DNA from: Marchantia polymorpha subsp. ruderalis
Lineage: Eukaryota; Streptophyta; Marchantiopsida; Marchantiales; Marchantiaceae
Direction of reading: 5' to 3'
Length of the DNA stretch: 64,000 nucleotides
Assembly: GCA_037833965.1 (NCBI GenBank)
Contig: AP031354.1
Span: 31,722,001-31,786,000, forward strand
In this document: in pieces, positions 35,592 to 47,950 of the stretch
How the letters are laid out: every line of letters starts with the position of its first letter
Numbering within the stretch: position 1 is the first letter of the stretch
Position numbers and translations under genes: made by a program
Notes under the pieces: model-generated
The model's database searches: none
What the model saw: only the letters and a program-made list of their open reading frames with translations
What the model was told of the DNA's origin: nothing

Positions 35592-36061
35592 TATCTATTG
35601 TTCATAGACTAAAACTATATCGGTAACAAACAAGCCGAAAGTGTAGGCACTTGTTTTCAAAAGGCACAGTTTTGTTTTACACTTGACTTGGTTTGGCCCG
35701 TATTAGTTTTATAAGAGTGCCCACTTATACCAATTCTCAACAAGCAAAAGTTTCATGCATTGAAACTAGCTTGATATGGAAAGATCCACTGCAATACCAG
35801 CTGAACAAATTTTCTGCTAGGAAACTCGGTTGAGAGTTCTACATAATGTTTGCGAACAATGAGTCTATGAAACTTTCTGTTTCTCAATCTAAGATAGTAA
35901 CGCAATGAAGACAAAATTAAAGTACACTCAATCTTCACCATACTTGTCCCAAAACAAAACCTTCTAAAAATAAATATCAAAATTGAAACTCATATATTCA
36001 TGAAGGAGTAACTTGATTGTTTTTCTATTAAGTTAAAATAATTGTCAAACTATGTTCAATT
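35592..36061. other. Gap between NAR2 pseudogene and Copia element
   Basis: About 470 bp of AT-rich sequence with no gene. Its first 60 bp match the sequence after the module 6 pseudogene at the right window edge, so the shared duplication extends past the broken NAR2. Confidence 0.6.
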
Positions 36062-36295
36062 TGTTGAAACTATGTTCAAATTTAATTCGTTTAGAAGTAA
36101 CCTCAGATTCTATCTATCTATAGCTAGGTTGGTCGCCACTCGTATGTTCAATACAATTGTTGCTTTCAATTATTAGTAAACTCTCTCGTGTGTTCTAGCC
36201 ATGTACGTAGCGCTTTGAAGGATGAACCACAATATATGTTGTGTCTCTCGTCTACTCGTGTTTGTGTCTTTTGTCTTTAGGTTTACCTTTAACAA
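36062..36295 (+). repeat. Left LTR of the Copia element
   Basis: Begins TGTTGAAACTATG and matches 59475-59720 through ATCTATAGCTAGGTT, GTTGCTTTCA, AGGATGAACCACA and CTACTCGTGTTTGTGTCTTT, with clear divergence. It is followed directly by the tRNA-primer-like site typical of plant Copia elements. Confidence 0.75.
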
Positions 36296-38219
36296 ATTGT
36301 TATCAGAGCGTTGTTTTGATTCCATGTTTGTCACTTAACAATGTGTGTGGCAGGTATGTCAAAGATGAGTTTTTTTTATCGTTGGCGGATTTTCTATTTC
36401 TAATGGCTTTTTTTATGATGACGGTTTTTTGACGGATTTTAAGAGTTGACAATTGGACAAAGGTGACAAGAAACCAATTCAATAGGACAATTCAAGGTGA
36501 CAAAATTTTTTGACACTAGTTCTAGAGAGATGAAGTCGCCTCTGCAAGTGCGTCATGTCAACAAATTTGACATTATTCTGTCAAAATTCAAAGGAAGCGG
36601 TGATTACTTGCTTTGAAAAAATTTAGATAAAAGTCAAGTTCAGATCTATGAATCTCGCCAATGTTTTCCAAGAGAAACGTGTGCACATTAGCGACATTAA
36701 CTAGAAATTTTCACAAGATCATTCAGTCTACATTATGATGGGACAACTAGATCCTTCGGTTATAAAACACGGTGATGAGTATGTTGAGATCACACAACTC
36801 TTCGACGTCCTTCAGCGATGGTTCCATTAGAAGTAACTGTCACGTTGATAGATCTCCAAACTATGAAAAAGGAGACTTTTAACATGGAAAATGCTATGCA
36901 TCTTCTCCACTTGTTGACTATTCCTTACCAGATATTATAAAAAGTTTTACTTCATCGTGATAGCAAGGCTGTCACTTAAAACGAAGTTGTAAACGCTCTC
37001 TTGACGGACGAGGTAGAACATGAGATGTTGTCATTTTCTTATCCATTCAATTCGGATAATGCAATTATTGTGATTCAAGATCATTCACATTTGATGAGTA
37101 CAAAGGATTCTTGACGCACATGATTCAAGAGCCAGAGATCCAATTTTCTAGAGCGGAAGAACATCCAATCTAAGATTCAATCATTTGACACAAGGAACTT
37201 GATGTGTTGGAGATATCACAATGATGATCACATTAAGAAAGGCTGTCCTTCCTCAAACGGCATAGCATTTTGACTCTAAATACAGATGGTCTATGATGCC
37301 AAAGGTATTGTCTGCCGTTCATAAAAAATTGTTATAAACTAGATTATGCTCGTTCTTATCATATTTATTACATTAAAGAGTTTAATTGTACTTTCTTAGG
37401 ATCAAATGATTTGATTTTTATGAAAAACGATCAATCATATAGAATTGAAGGTGTTGGATCTATAATGATTTGCATGTTTGATGGTGTCACTCCCATGCTA
37501 ATCCAAGTTAAATTAATATCTAACATGAAAAAAAGCTAGATCTTTCCAAGAATGTTAGATTCACACGGCTTAGAATGAAACTCTACGCAAAATATGTTAG
37601 ATTTTTTGGATCCCATGATAAGAAGATTATGCTTCCAAGATACAAGCACAACAAATTGTAATTGCTAGAGGGCACAACTATTTGTGGAAAAATTAACTTT
37701 TCCCAATCTCGCGTTGAGATGTCTCATGTATGGCATTTCAGATTCAGCTATATGAGAGATCGTTAGATGTCTCTTCTTGATAAAAAAAAGTTATTACTGG
37801 ATTTGGATGAAGTTGACTAGGATTTTTGTGAGCATTGTATCATAGACAAACAACATAGATGAGCTTTTAATTTTGAAACTCATAGTTTTCTAAAGATATT
37901 GGAGTATGTACATAGTGACGTGTGGATATCATTTCAAATTCTCTTGGTCGTTGCAAAGAAATACTATGTATCTTTTATGGATGATTCTTCTTGTTATGTG
38001 TGGAAATATTTTCTTACCCACAAGTCTTAGTTATTTTTGATTTTCAAAATTTGGCACATACAAGTTGAAACTCAAATTGGATAGAGGATGAGATATTTGC
38101 AATCACATAATGGCGGCGAGTATACTTCTGAGTAATTTTAGAGTTATTGTACAAGGAGATATTGTATAGAGGAGTGGATTACTCGTCATTTCACGTGTCA
38201 TGTGTATGCTCGTTAGTGC

Positions 38220-38520
38220 AGTTGCAGATCGACGTTGGTGTCGATTTGAGTTTAGACACGTTGGATTCGAGTGTGAGTCGGGTGACGTTCGGAGTCGGCT
38301 AACGTTGAGACGTGTAGCGTAGGCTAGGTCGACTTTACAGGTTTATATTCGTGGCGAACTCGAAGAACTGTCAGTTCTTCGAGTTGAACCTTACGCGTCG
38401 GGGTTTTTCCCCTTAGCTTCGACTTTTAGTCTACCTACGAGTAGTGAGTTTGGCTCGACTCTTTGTGTATTTGTGTTTTGACATTTTTACTGAGATTTTT
38501 TTGTTGTATTGATTATCTTT
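38220..38520. repeat. Solo-LTR-like insert inside the Copia element
   Basis: GC-richer 300-bp block interrupting the Copia integrase region. It shares with the left end of the Gypsy element (39.94-40.2 kb) the hairpin CGAAGAACTGTCAGTTCTTC (38363 on), the following TCCCC stretch and the GTTTGGCTCGACT/GGGTTGGGCTTGACT end. Best read as a diverged terminal repeat of the same or a related family. Confidence 0.5.
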
Positions 38521-40273
38521 TCACATCAAAGAACCATAGTGCTAAGTTAGACTCTACATCTAAGAAATGTTGTTTTCTTTAATATCCTAATGGAGTGAAA
38601 AGTTATTGGTTATGAAATTTAGTAGTCCATGAGTTAATTGTCAGTAGTTTTTTTCAAAGAGCATGGCTTATTGAAAGAAAGGGAGATTTTTTAGACTTCT
38701 CGTATTGACAAGGAAAAATCTCCACTCATAGATATTGTTGTGAGAAAGTTTGACCATTATGTCACAAATAATGTGTCACAAGAAGGAGAACTTGTGCATG
38801 TGGAACAAAAAGTACACAAACAGGTTATTGTTAGTGAGCCTATTGCAACAATATCAGAAGATAGAGATCAACAAGAAGCGCCTACTAGGAGATCACATTG
38901 TGCTATTAGAGCTCCTAAGAGATTTGATGTATTGACTAATTCATCCATTTTTTAATATCGTGACCTTGATACAGAGGATAGAGATTGTATGAAGTTAATA
39001 TTAGAATAAGTTGAACCTTTTTCAAACATTGAAGCTTAAGCTTCAACAAGCTTGAGTGGAATGCTGCTATGGATCAAAAAATATAATCGCTGATTGAAAA
39101 CAAGACTTGGGATCTGGTTGAGCTTCTTAGAAATCAAGCACTATTGGCTTCAAGTGGATGAACAAACTAAAGTACAATTCAACAAGAGGCGAGACAAGAA
39201 TCTTCAAATCTATGCTGGTAGCTAGAGATTTCACACTTGAAAAAGATGTGCACTACAATAATTTATTTCACATGTAGCGAAGTATGCTACAATTTGTCAG
39301 GTATGTGCACAAGTCGCGATATTTAATCTTATTATGAATATGATGGATGTGTTTACAATTTTTCTCTACGTATATTTAGAAAAGAAGATATACATGAGAT
39401 AATCAATTGGCTTTGAGTTAAAAAGCTAAGAGAGTTAGGTTTGTAAATTATTGAAATCACTGTATGAATCAAAGCAAGCTTCTAAGTAGTGAAACACACG
39501 ATTTGATGAATGCATGAAGGCAGATGGTTTTTTAATGAGAGTGTTTGATACTTGTGTCTACATGAAAAAAAGAAATGATGAGACTTTCAATCTCATATTT
39601 TTAATATTCTACGTTGAAAGCATATTCATCTTGTCAAAAAATCAATGTGATGTTGATGAATGCAAGAGTCAGCTAAAGTTTGCATTTAAATTGAAAAATA
39701 TAGGTAGTTAAAGATAATATTAGACATAGATATTTATAAAAGTTTTGAACAGAAAAGATTATGGTCGAGTCAATGCAATTATATTCATTGTATATTTGAC
39801 AGTTTCAACATGGCCAATTTTTAAAAAGTATGGACTCCTTTTGTAACACATTTTAGACTCTTAGTAACTCAATTTCCTACTGATACTGTGGAGAAAGTTA
39901 GAATGTACTTCATTCTCAATGATGTCATGTAGTTACGAGTCGGCTCACGAAGTTCAGACACTTACTATATTTAGCCGTAAAGTTAGGATTCCGGTCACGA
40001 GGGGTATACAGTCGGGGACGGCTCGAAGAACGTCAGTTCTTCGAGTTGAGCCTGGAAGCGTTGGGAGCGTAGAGTGACTTTCCCCGTCGAGCCTGGAAGC
40101 GTTGGGAGCGTAGAGTGACTTTCCCCTTTGCGTCAACCTGGATTCTCCGAGTGTGGAGTGGGTTGGGCTTGACTCATGTTTGTGACGGTGACGGTTTGTT
40201 GTCAGTAGGGTAATTGACCGACGGGAATTCCAGTGGGGAATTTTCCGTACATTTCACTCGAAGAACTCTATTC

Positions 40274-40693
40274 GATATTCGTCATCCTTGGAGTTTATGG
40301 GACGTGACGAAAGGACTTGCCAGAGTTGCAGCCCATGCAGTTGGAGGGGATTCTCACGTGGAGGTGGCTACGAAGGAGGGTACGGAGAACCCTTCTTTGC
40401 AATGTGTGGCGTAGCAACCATTGACAGTGTCGCCTCCCTCTAGTGTGCCTATGGAGGAGGAATGGGAGCCATTGATTGGTTCCCAGATCACAGGAGGAGA
40501 GAGGCGACGATTGACACAATTCCTACGAGACTATAGGAGTTGTTTTGCCTTCAGTATGGAGGAGTTGGGTGCGTTGATTGAACCCGGTATACGGATAGAA
40601 CTGGCTAGTGATACGCCAATCTTCCGTCGTCCTTATCGATATAGTGAGATGGAGAGAAATTTGATTCGGAGTAGAACGTTGGACCTACTAGAG
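40274..40693 (+). repeat. 420-bp direct repeat, copy 1 (copy 2 at 44684-45103)
   Basis: The leader of the Gypsy element holds a 420-bp stretch that recurs at 44684-45103, at the start of the reverse-transcriptase region, offset by exactly 4410 bp. I count only about eight mismatches, roughly 98% identity. The sequence around each copy is unrelated. Confidence 0.9.
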
Positions 40694-43569
40694 ATCTGGC
40701 AGTGGTGCCAGTTGAGGTCTCGTCATCACGGAGCAATCTAGTGGTCCTGTTGAGGACCGCGGTGGATTTACGCGGAGCGGATTGAGGTATCGGCTACCTT
40801 CACCTATTTTGCCAGTTGTTGCGGAGCACGACCAGAGTGTTGCAGACACAGAGTCTTTGTTGGTGATATCGTCTAGTGTCCCCACCCCATTGATTTGGGA
40901 CATGGACGGGATGTACGGGGCCGCGAAGGGCCCTCGACGTTACTCTGGTGCAGTGGGCACCATCGAGCTTGATGATTTTATTCAGGAGTTCGACACGTGG
41001 TGTGATATGCAGTTTCTGCGTAACCCCACGTTGTTTACACCCTTCTTTGCATGGAAGGGATTATTCCAGCATTTGAAGGGGCCTCCCATGGACGATTATC
41101 ATGAGTTTGGGAGAGAGTATGCTGTAGAGATTGATGCATGGAGACGGCATTGGTCTCCGAACTACTCATCCATTACCCAGGGTGGTGTGGGTACCAGTGG
41201 AGCTGCGAGTATCGGCATCAGTGGAGGTGCGAGTAGTAGCATCAGCGAGGGTACCAGTGGAGTAGTTGGCGCAACTGGTACTAGTACCAGCAGCGGTACT
41301 GTTAGCATTGCCGGTGGCAGCACGAGGGGAGATGCTGGTGGCGTACCTTCGTTTAGCCCCATTCCTGAGTTCTTCCAGAGATTGAGGAAGAATTATCAAG
41401 GGGTGAAAACGGAGAAGTTGAGGAGCCTCCAGGAGTTTGAGCGGAAGACTGGTGAGAGTCTTCGTGAGGCATACACTCGTATGCGACGGCTCATCTCAGT
41501 TACTCACGGTGTAACTGAGGCACAGGCTGTCCAATACTGGTATCGGATCCTTGACAGAGAGTTGCGGAGGAGAGTGCGTGATGCTACTCTCATGAGCGAC
41601 TCATCACCCACATTAGCCCATGTGTTTGCTCTTTCTGAGAAGATTGAGCTTAACATGGTGGAGGAGAGGGTGGTGACGTCTACATTTGCGAGGAACACGA
41701 CCACTACCTCGCGTATCCCACATAGCCCAGCACAGTCTCGCCCCATAAGTGGGAGTCGTGGAGGTCATACACAACATCCTTCAGGTCACAGAGAGCCTAG
41801 TGCGCGGCCACCACTGCCTTCATTTTCGGGTCAGCCACAGGGACCGTCATGTTGGACATGCGGAGGTAGCCATATGAGGAAGGATTGTCCCCTAGAGCGA
41901 GAGGGACAAACTCCACAGGCTAGGCCTCAGCCGGCACAGGTGACCTGTGATCATTGTCATCGACCGGGTCACCCTCGAGAGCGTTGCTTTGAACTTCATC
42001 CTGAGTTGAGATCTGGAGGTAGAGGTCGTGGAGGTGATGCTCCGCGAGGCCGAGGTGGCAGAGGTGGTAGAGGTGGTAGAGGTACCGGGGCCATTGAGCG
42101 TACCGCAGCGAGTGCTACTTCTGCCACAGAGAGCGCTATGGCTGCTCGGATTGAGCAGTTGGAGCAGAGGCTTGCTGCTATGGCCGGTCTGGGGGCGAGC
42201 ACTTCCACATCTTACGAGGGAGAGGATTTCTCCTATTTGGCCAGTGCAGCACAGGTTGTGGCATCAGTTGCAGTGACCAGAGGTGGTGCTCGCACTTCAG
42301 AGCCACGTGGTGCGACTGTGGAGTTGGACCCTCAGAGGGGTGAGGGTGGACGTCAGTCTAGACTTCCCCAGTCCTTTTTGTTGTCAGAGGTGGGTAGCAG
42401 TTCATCTATGAGACCTGCACCGCCTACTGACACTAGAGTGAGAACTGAGGTTCTTACATCATCTGTTGTGGGCGTAGACGTGCCATCTAGTGCAGTGATG
42501 CGGATGGCCACTTTAGTCTTGCGATCTCCATTGTTCTCAGCCACGGAGTTGATAGACTCTGGTATTGATTTGGCTCGAGTATTTCGGGTAGCAGCCACGT
42601 CGTGTGAGCGTGGGAGAGTCGCTGCTACTAGTGCCGAGATAAGTGAGGATACAGTTGAGGACCCATCCTCAACGTCTATATTGTTCGAGGAGACGACTTG
42701 GCAGGCCGCAGCGGCGAGGATGGAGTTCTTACCAGCTCGCCCAGCCATTGATCGCGAGAGTATTGTCCCTGGTGTATGTATGGTGGACAACCGAAGTGGT
42801 CTATTTCGGTTAGTGAGTTCTACTGGATAGGTGTATGTCCCAGCCAGAGTTTTGTTGGATTCTGGTGCACAGCCCTTGATGTTGGGCAAGGCTGCATGCA
42901 TTAGTTTGGGCATTTGGAGGTCCGAGTTAGAACCTTGCCCATTCCAAATCCAGACATCCCTTGGTGGTGCCAGCAATAGGTCTTACTTTATGACCAGGGA
43001 GAGCATAGCGGTGCAGTTGAGGCATGATCACCCTCATGATAGCTCGCAGTTTGGAGTTCGTGCTGTGGTTACATCAGCAGAGTCATATGATGTGCTTGTT
43101 GGTGGAGTGATGTTATATCCGATGGGCTTCCGGATGGACTATTGGACGGAGACTGCCGCATATCGTCCTGGTTGGCAGTCCGGAGATGGACGTTTGAGCG
43201 AGCTGCCAGTGAGATTTATTTCTCGGGATCGACCTCTTGGATCTTCGTCAGCGGTCTTGGCATCTGTAGCAGGTTTTAGCGGAATGCTTACCTGGCCCGA
43301 TGACTTGTTGGAGGGGAACATGTCTGCCGACGATACCTCAGTCTACGAGGATGTGGAGGAGGTTGTGAGTTTCACAGCGGCGGTGACTTCACCCTTAGAT
43401 GTTCCACTGTGGAGTTCGTGCCAGGCACTACAGTTGGAAGCTGATAGGTTGGTAAAAAAGGCTTGGAGTGAAGCCTCTTTACCAGCAGAGCCAGAGAGGG
43501 CTTCAGCTGATCGGCTAGTTGGTGGTTCTAGCGCATTGTCTCCATTGGTTACTACACCTATTGCATGGG

Positions 43570-44540
43570 AGTATTCCTCAAAGGGCGTTTGTTTGCTGGA
43601 TCTTTTTGGTGGGATCAGCACCGGTTTGGCTGCGGTGTTGCAGTCAGGTATTCCCGTACGGAGATACTTATGTGTGGAGAAGGACGAGACTGCACGTCGA
43701 GTCTCTTCACGACATGTTGCACAGTTGATGCGGCGTTTTCCTTCGTTGTTGCCGCGATCAGCTGTCCGAGGATTCCAGAAGGCGTTGCCTTCAGACATTT
43801 CGTTGCTGGGGGCGCCAGACCTTGACCGCGTTGGCCATATTGATATGGTGATTGCGGGCTGGCCATGTCAGGGACACACACGCGCTGAACATGGGACAGG
43901 GTTGCATGATCCCAGATCTCGGATGTTTTGGGAGATGATGCGAGTGTTACGTCATCTCCAAGTGCAGCAGACACGTTCTCCAGCATACATTCTGGAGAAC
44001 GTACCATTGTTGGGTGACACTCGGGCCCAGTTGATGGCGAGTGTCCATCAAGTCCGAGCATGGATTGGATCAGCAGTACTGTTGGATGCTGCGAGGGTTG
44101 GATCACGGGCGCATCGTGCACGTTTGTGGTGGACCAACCTTTTGCCACGTGAGATATTGCGTCATGCCTATGATTCGGTGAAGCGTGATACTACACTCAC
44201 CGTTGACAGTATCTTGGATGTTTCCCGGCACTCTCAAGTAGTGAGAGTTGCTGACAGGTCACCTATGGCGTTGGTGAACCGCGTAGGCCAGCCTCGGATG
44301 GCTTTACCTACATTTGTCAGTTATCCGGCATCACATGCATATCGTGATGGGGGACCTGGACTACTATGGGACAGTACCCTACATCAGTTGGTGGAGCCCA
44401 ACGCTGATGAGAGAGAGCGTGCGATGGGGTTTCTTACTGGTGTGACCGCGGCTTCTTCGGTTTCAGAGGCGTCGCGTCGTCAGGTTTTAGGTCAGGCTAT
44501 GGACCTGAACTGCTTGACATGGATTGTGAGCTTGGGTTTG
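43570..44540 (+). mobile_element. Cytosine-5 DNA methyltransferase domain carried by the Gypsy element
   Basis: Seen in sequence: motif I LLDLFGGISTGLA with an acidic partner (CVEKDE) one strand later, motif IV GWPCQGHTRA with the PCQ catalytic loop, motif VI YILENVP, a motif VIII-like GSRAHRARLWW, and a C-terminal ERERAMGFLTG resembling motif X. The AHRARxxW signature and the motif spacing look closest to the DNMT3/DRM clade of de novo methyltransferases; that is inference without an alignment. The domain lies between protease and reverse transcriptase. An enzyme of this type would methylate cytosine in DNA using S-adenosylmethionine. Fossil-element part; no claim of activity. Confidence 0.85.
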
Positions 44541-44683
44541 GCCAAGCAACGTACGTAGTGAACGTAGTACTACGTTCACTAGTTCTGTCACCCCGTTTGC
44601 GCGCAGATTTGGTGGTTGTAACACCACTTATTAGCTCATTGCCTACCGGGACGGTAGTGGCAATGGCTGGGGGCGACAGGCAA

Positions 44684-45103
44684 GATATTCGTCATCCTTG
44701 GAGTTTATGGGACGTGACGAAAGGACTTGCCAGAGTTGCAGCCCATGCAGTTGGAGGGGATTCTCACGTGGAGGTGGCTACGAAGGAGGGTACGGAGAAC
44801 CCTTCTTTGCAATGTGTGGCGTATCAACCATTGACAGTGTCGCCTCCCTCTAGTGTGCCTATGGAGGAGGAATGGGAGCCATTGATTGGTTCCCAGATCA
44901 CAGGAGGAGAGAGGCGACGATTGACACAATTCCTACGACACTATAGGAGTTGTTTTGCCTTCGGTATGAAGGAGTTGGGTGCGTTGATTGGACCCGGTAT
45001 ACGGATAGAACTGGCTAGTGATACGCCAATCTTCCGTCGTCCTTATCGATATAGTGAGATGGAGAGAGATTTGATTCGGAGTAGGACGTTGGACCTACTA
45101 GAG
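44684..45103 (+). repeat. 420-bp direct repeat, copy 2
   Basis: Resident copy of the repeat described at 40274, at the beginning of the reverse-transcriptase coding region (encodes ATMEEEWEPLI-like and RRLTQFLR sequence). Being within coding sequence, it is more likely the source than the product of the duplication. Confidence 0.85.
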
Positions 45104-47797
45104 GCTGGACTAGTGGAGTTATCGCATGGTGAGTATGCGTCAGCCACTGTCATGCCGGTGAAGAAGGATGTACATGGCAACTACACGGATAGGCGCATGT
45201 GTGGAGACTACCGTCCTATCAATCGGCAGACGAAGTCCGATAAGTATGCCATGACTACATTTGAGGAGATCTTCGATGTGGTGGGACATGCGAGGATTTT
45301 TAGTACTTTGGATCTTCGGGCAGGATACCATCAGTTGCCAATTCGGGAGGAGGACAAAACCAAGACAACGTTTTGGGGCGTCAACTCCCACGGCAAGGAT
45401 TGTTTGTATCAGTGGCGATTCTTACCCTTTGGGTTGAAGAATGCACCTGCCGAGTTTCAGAGGGTTATGGACAGAATCCTGGCGGGGCTGGATTTTGTCA
45501 GATGTTACATTGATGATATCTTGGTGTTTAGTGACACTGTGGAGCAACACCAGATACACTTGCAGATTGTGTTTGAGCGATTGAGGGCTCATGGTTTGAG
45601 GTTACATCCTGGGAAGTGTAAGTTCTTCCAGGAGAAGGTTGAGTACTTGGGTCATGTGATATACCCAGGTGGTTTAGGAGTTCAGCAAGCAAAGGTGGAG
45701 GCTATTGCACGCATCCCTCGTCCCACGGATGTGAGTAGAGTTCGTGCATTTATGGGTTTAGCGAACTACTACCGGAGGTATGTGAAGGGGTTCAGTGCTA
45801 TAGCCAAGCCTTTGAACCAGTTGCTGAAGTCAGATCAGGAGTGGCAATGGAGAGATGAGCAGGAGAGAGCTTTTGTTGAGCTCAAGGCCAGGTTGGTGGC
45901 CGCTCCCATCTTGAGGAGACATATCAGAGGTCGTCCATACCAATTGCACACTTATTGGAGTATGTTGGGACTTGGAGCGGTGTTGACGCAGCGTGATGAT
46001 GAGGGCAAGGAGTTTGTGGTTGCGTACGCTAGTCGTTCGAACAATGCAGCGGAGTCGCGGTATAGTTCGTACGAGGGAGAGTGCTTGGTAGCGGTGTGGG
46101 CTGTGGCGCACTTCAGGTGTTACTTGTTTGGTACGCAGTTCACCCTTGTTACTGATCATCAACCGCTCAAGTGGTTGATGGAGTCCGACAAGCTTACAGG
46201 GAAGCTTGCACGGTGGGCTCTCATCTTACAGGAATACGACTTTCAGGTAGTGCATAGACCTGGAGTTGCGAACCTAGATGCCGATGGTTTGAGTTGAAAC
46301 CCATGCACTAGCCAGGAGGATGACACTAGAGCTAGATGGCATGGTGAGGTTGACGAGGAGATGGTGCCTGGTTGGCATGCATCTGCCTTCATGTGTTGGT
46401 TACGTGGGAACTCCAGCAGAGAGTATCATCTGACATCTTACTCTAGTCAGAGAGTAGATGGTCGATCTTCAGATCCTGAGGTTGAGGATGGTGGTGTGGA
46501 TCAGCGTGATGTACACGATGATGCATTGGTGTTGGAGTTCCTACGGACCAGCATGGTGCCAGGCACAGTGGGTGCCAAGGAGCGAGATCGTGTTCTCCAA
46601 CGGGCCAAGAGGTACCGATTGGAGGGATCACATGTTCTTCGAGTGTGGGAGGACGGTAGGGTACGAGTAGTACCACATCCAGCCCAGAGAGCACGCATTG
46701 TGAGGCATGCTCATGAGGAGTTGGGACATTTTGGAGTGAAGCGTACATACAGCTTACTCCTTGGTCAGTATTGGTGGCGTGGTATGCATACTCAGGTACA
46801 GCAGTTGGTATCACGTTGCATGGTTTGTGATCAAGTGAGGGCATCATTCAATGCCCCGACACCAGTGTTACATCCATTACCCATCATGGGGTTGGGTTAC
46901 CGTTGGAGTTTGGACTTTGCTGGACCACTACCTTTGACTGTACGACATCATCGGTATGTGTTGGTGATGGTGGAGCATTTCTCCAAGTGGATTGAGTTGG
47001 TGGCATTACCTGACAAGGCAAGTGAGGGAGTAGCGTATGCTTTTCTTGACAGAGTGCTTAGTCACTATGGTGCACCAGCTGAGGTGTTGACCGATCAGGG
47101 AACGGAGTTTCAGGTCTTGTGCGACAAGGCACTGATTGATCATCGGACCACGTCGCGAGATCATCCAGAGGCGGATGTTTTAGCTGAACGTGTTGTACAG
47201 ACGGTGAAGAGGGCGTTGCGCAAGTATGGCCTGCAGAAAGGTCATCTTGGGGACTGGGATATCCAGTTACCGTGGTTGGCCATGGGATATCGGTTCAGTC
47301 GGCATGCATCCTTGGCTTCCTTCTCACCATATTTTCTATTGTACGGCCGAGATCCAGACTTGCCAACATCGATTCATCGTGAGTCTAGCGAGGTGGTGAA
47401 CCTTGATGACCCGAATATGTGGGTGAGAGTATGTTCTCAACGTGCAGAGCTCTTTCGAAGAGTTATGCCTGCAGCGTTTGAGAATCTTGCGATTGCTCAA
47501 CATAGAGATACGTTGCGGTATGCAACCATTCGGGGAGGAGGTTATCGACCATCAATTCGTAGATTCCATGTGGGAGACTACGTCTATCTACAGCAGACTG
47601 CACCGACGACATTGGATGTGACGGCGGGACGCACCATCTTGCGGGTGCGGGAGGTGTTACCTTCTGGAGTTCTCCTGTTGGAGGGTCGTGACGGCGTTGT
47701 TTGGAAGGATCATGTGCGCAATTGTGCGCCATGCCACCTCCCAAACGTAGATGGCACTATGGACCCAAGCTTAGCGATCGTACGTGCTAGCTTGAGG

Positions 47798-47923
47798 TGC
47801 ATGCTGTGTGGGTCGGCTAGTAAGGCGGCCCGTATGTTGGTGTGTGATAGGTGCTCTAGGGGATGGCACATGTCGTGCCTAACTCCGCCTATCGATGTTA
47901 TTCCGGCTGGACGATGGGTTTGT
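47798..47923 (+). mobile_element. PHD-finger-like domain at the integrase C-terminus
   Basis: The residues CMLCGSASKAARMLVC, then DRCSRGWHMSC, then GRWVCP give the Cys/His spacing and the aromatic residues (RGWH, GRWVC) of a PHD finger. Many plant Gypsy elements end their integrase with a chromodomain that steers integration to histone marks; here a PHD-like reader sits in that place. Reading of methylated or unmodified histone H3 tails is known for the PHD family and is only inferred here. Confidence 0.75.
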
Positions 47924-47950
47924 CCTCGGGTGGTACCCCACTTTTGGTAA

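Larger units (their letters stand above)
39940..47950 (+). mobile_element. Fossil Ty3/Gypsy LTR element with methyltransferase and PHD-like passengers
   Basis: Nested in the Copia element. Domain order on the plus strand: leader with hairpin (39.94-40.27 kb), gag (about 40.8-42.8 kb, with CCHC knuckles CWTCGGSHMRKDCP and CDHCHRPGHPRERC), retropepsin-like protease (about 42.83-43.15 kb, LLDSGAQ), cytosine-5 DNA methyltransferase (43.57-44.54 kb), reverse transcriptase and RNase H (44.7-46.3 kb, with YIDD and TDHQPLKW), integrase (46.6-47.7 kb, HHCC zinc site and DDE-type core) and a PHD-like finger (47.80-47.92 kb). The domain order RT-RH-INT is the Gypsy diagnosis. Domains are well conserved, so the copy is young, but it is not whole: I find no matching right LTR, and I estimate a few breaks. 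Confidence 0.88.
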
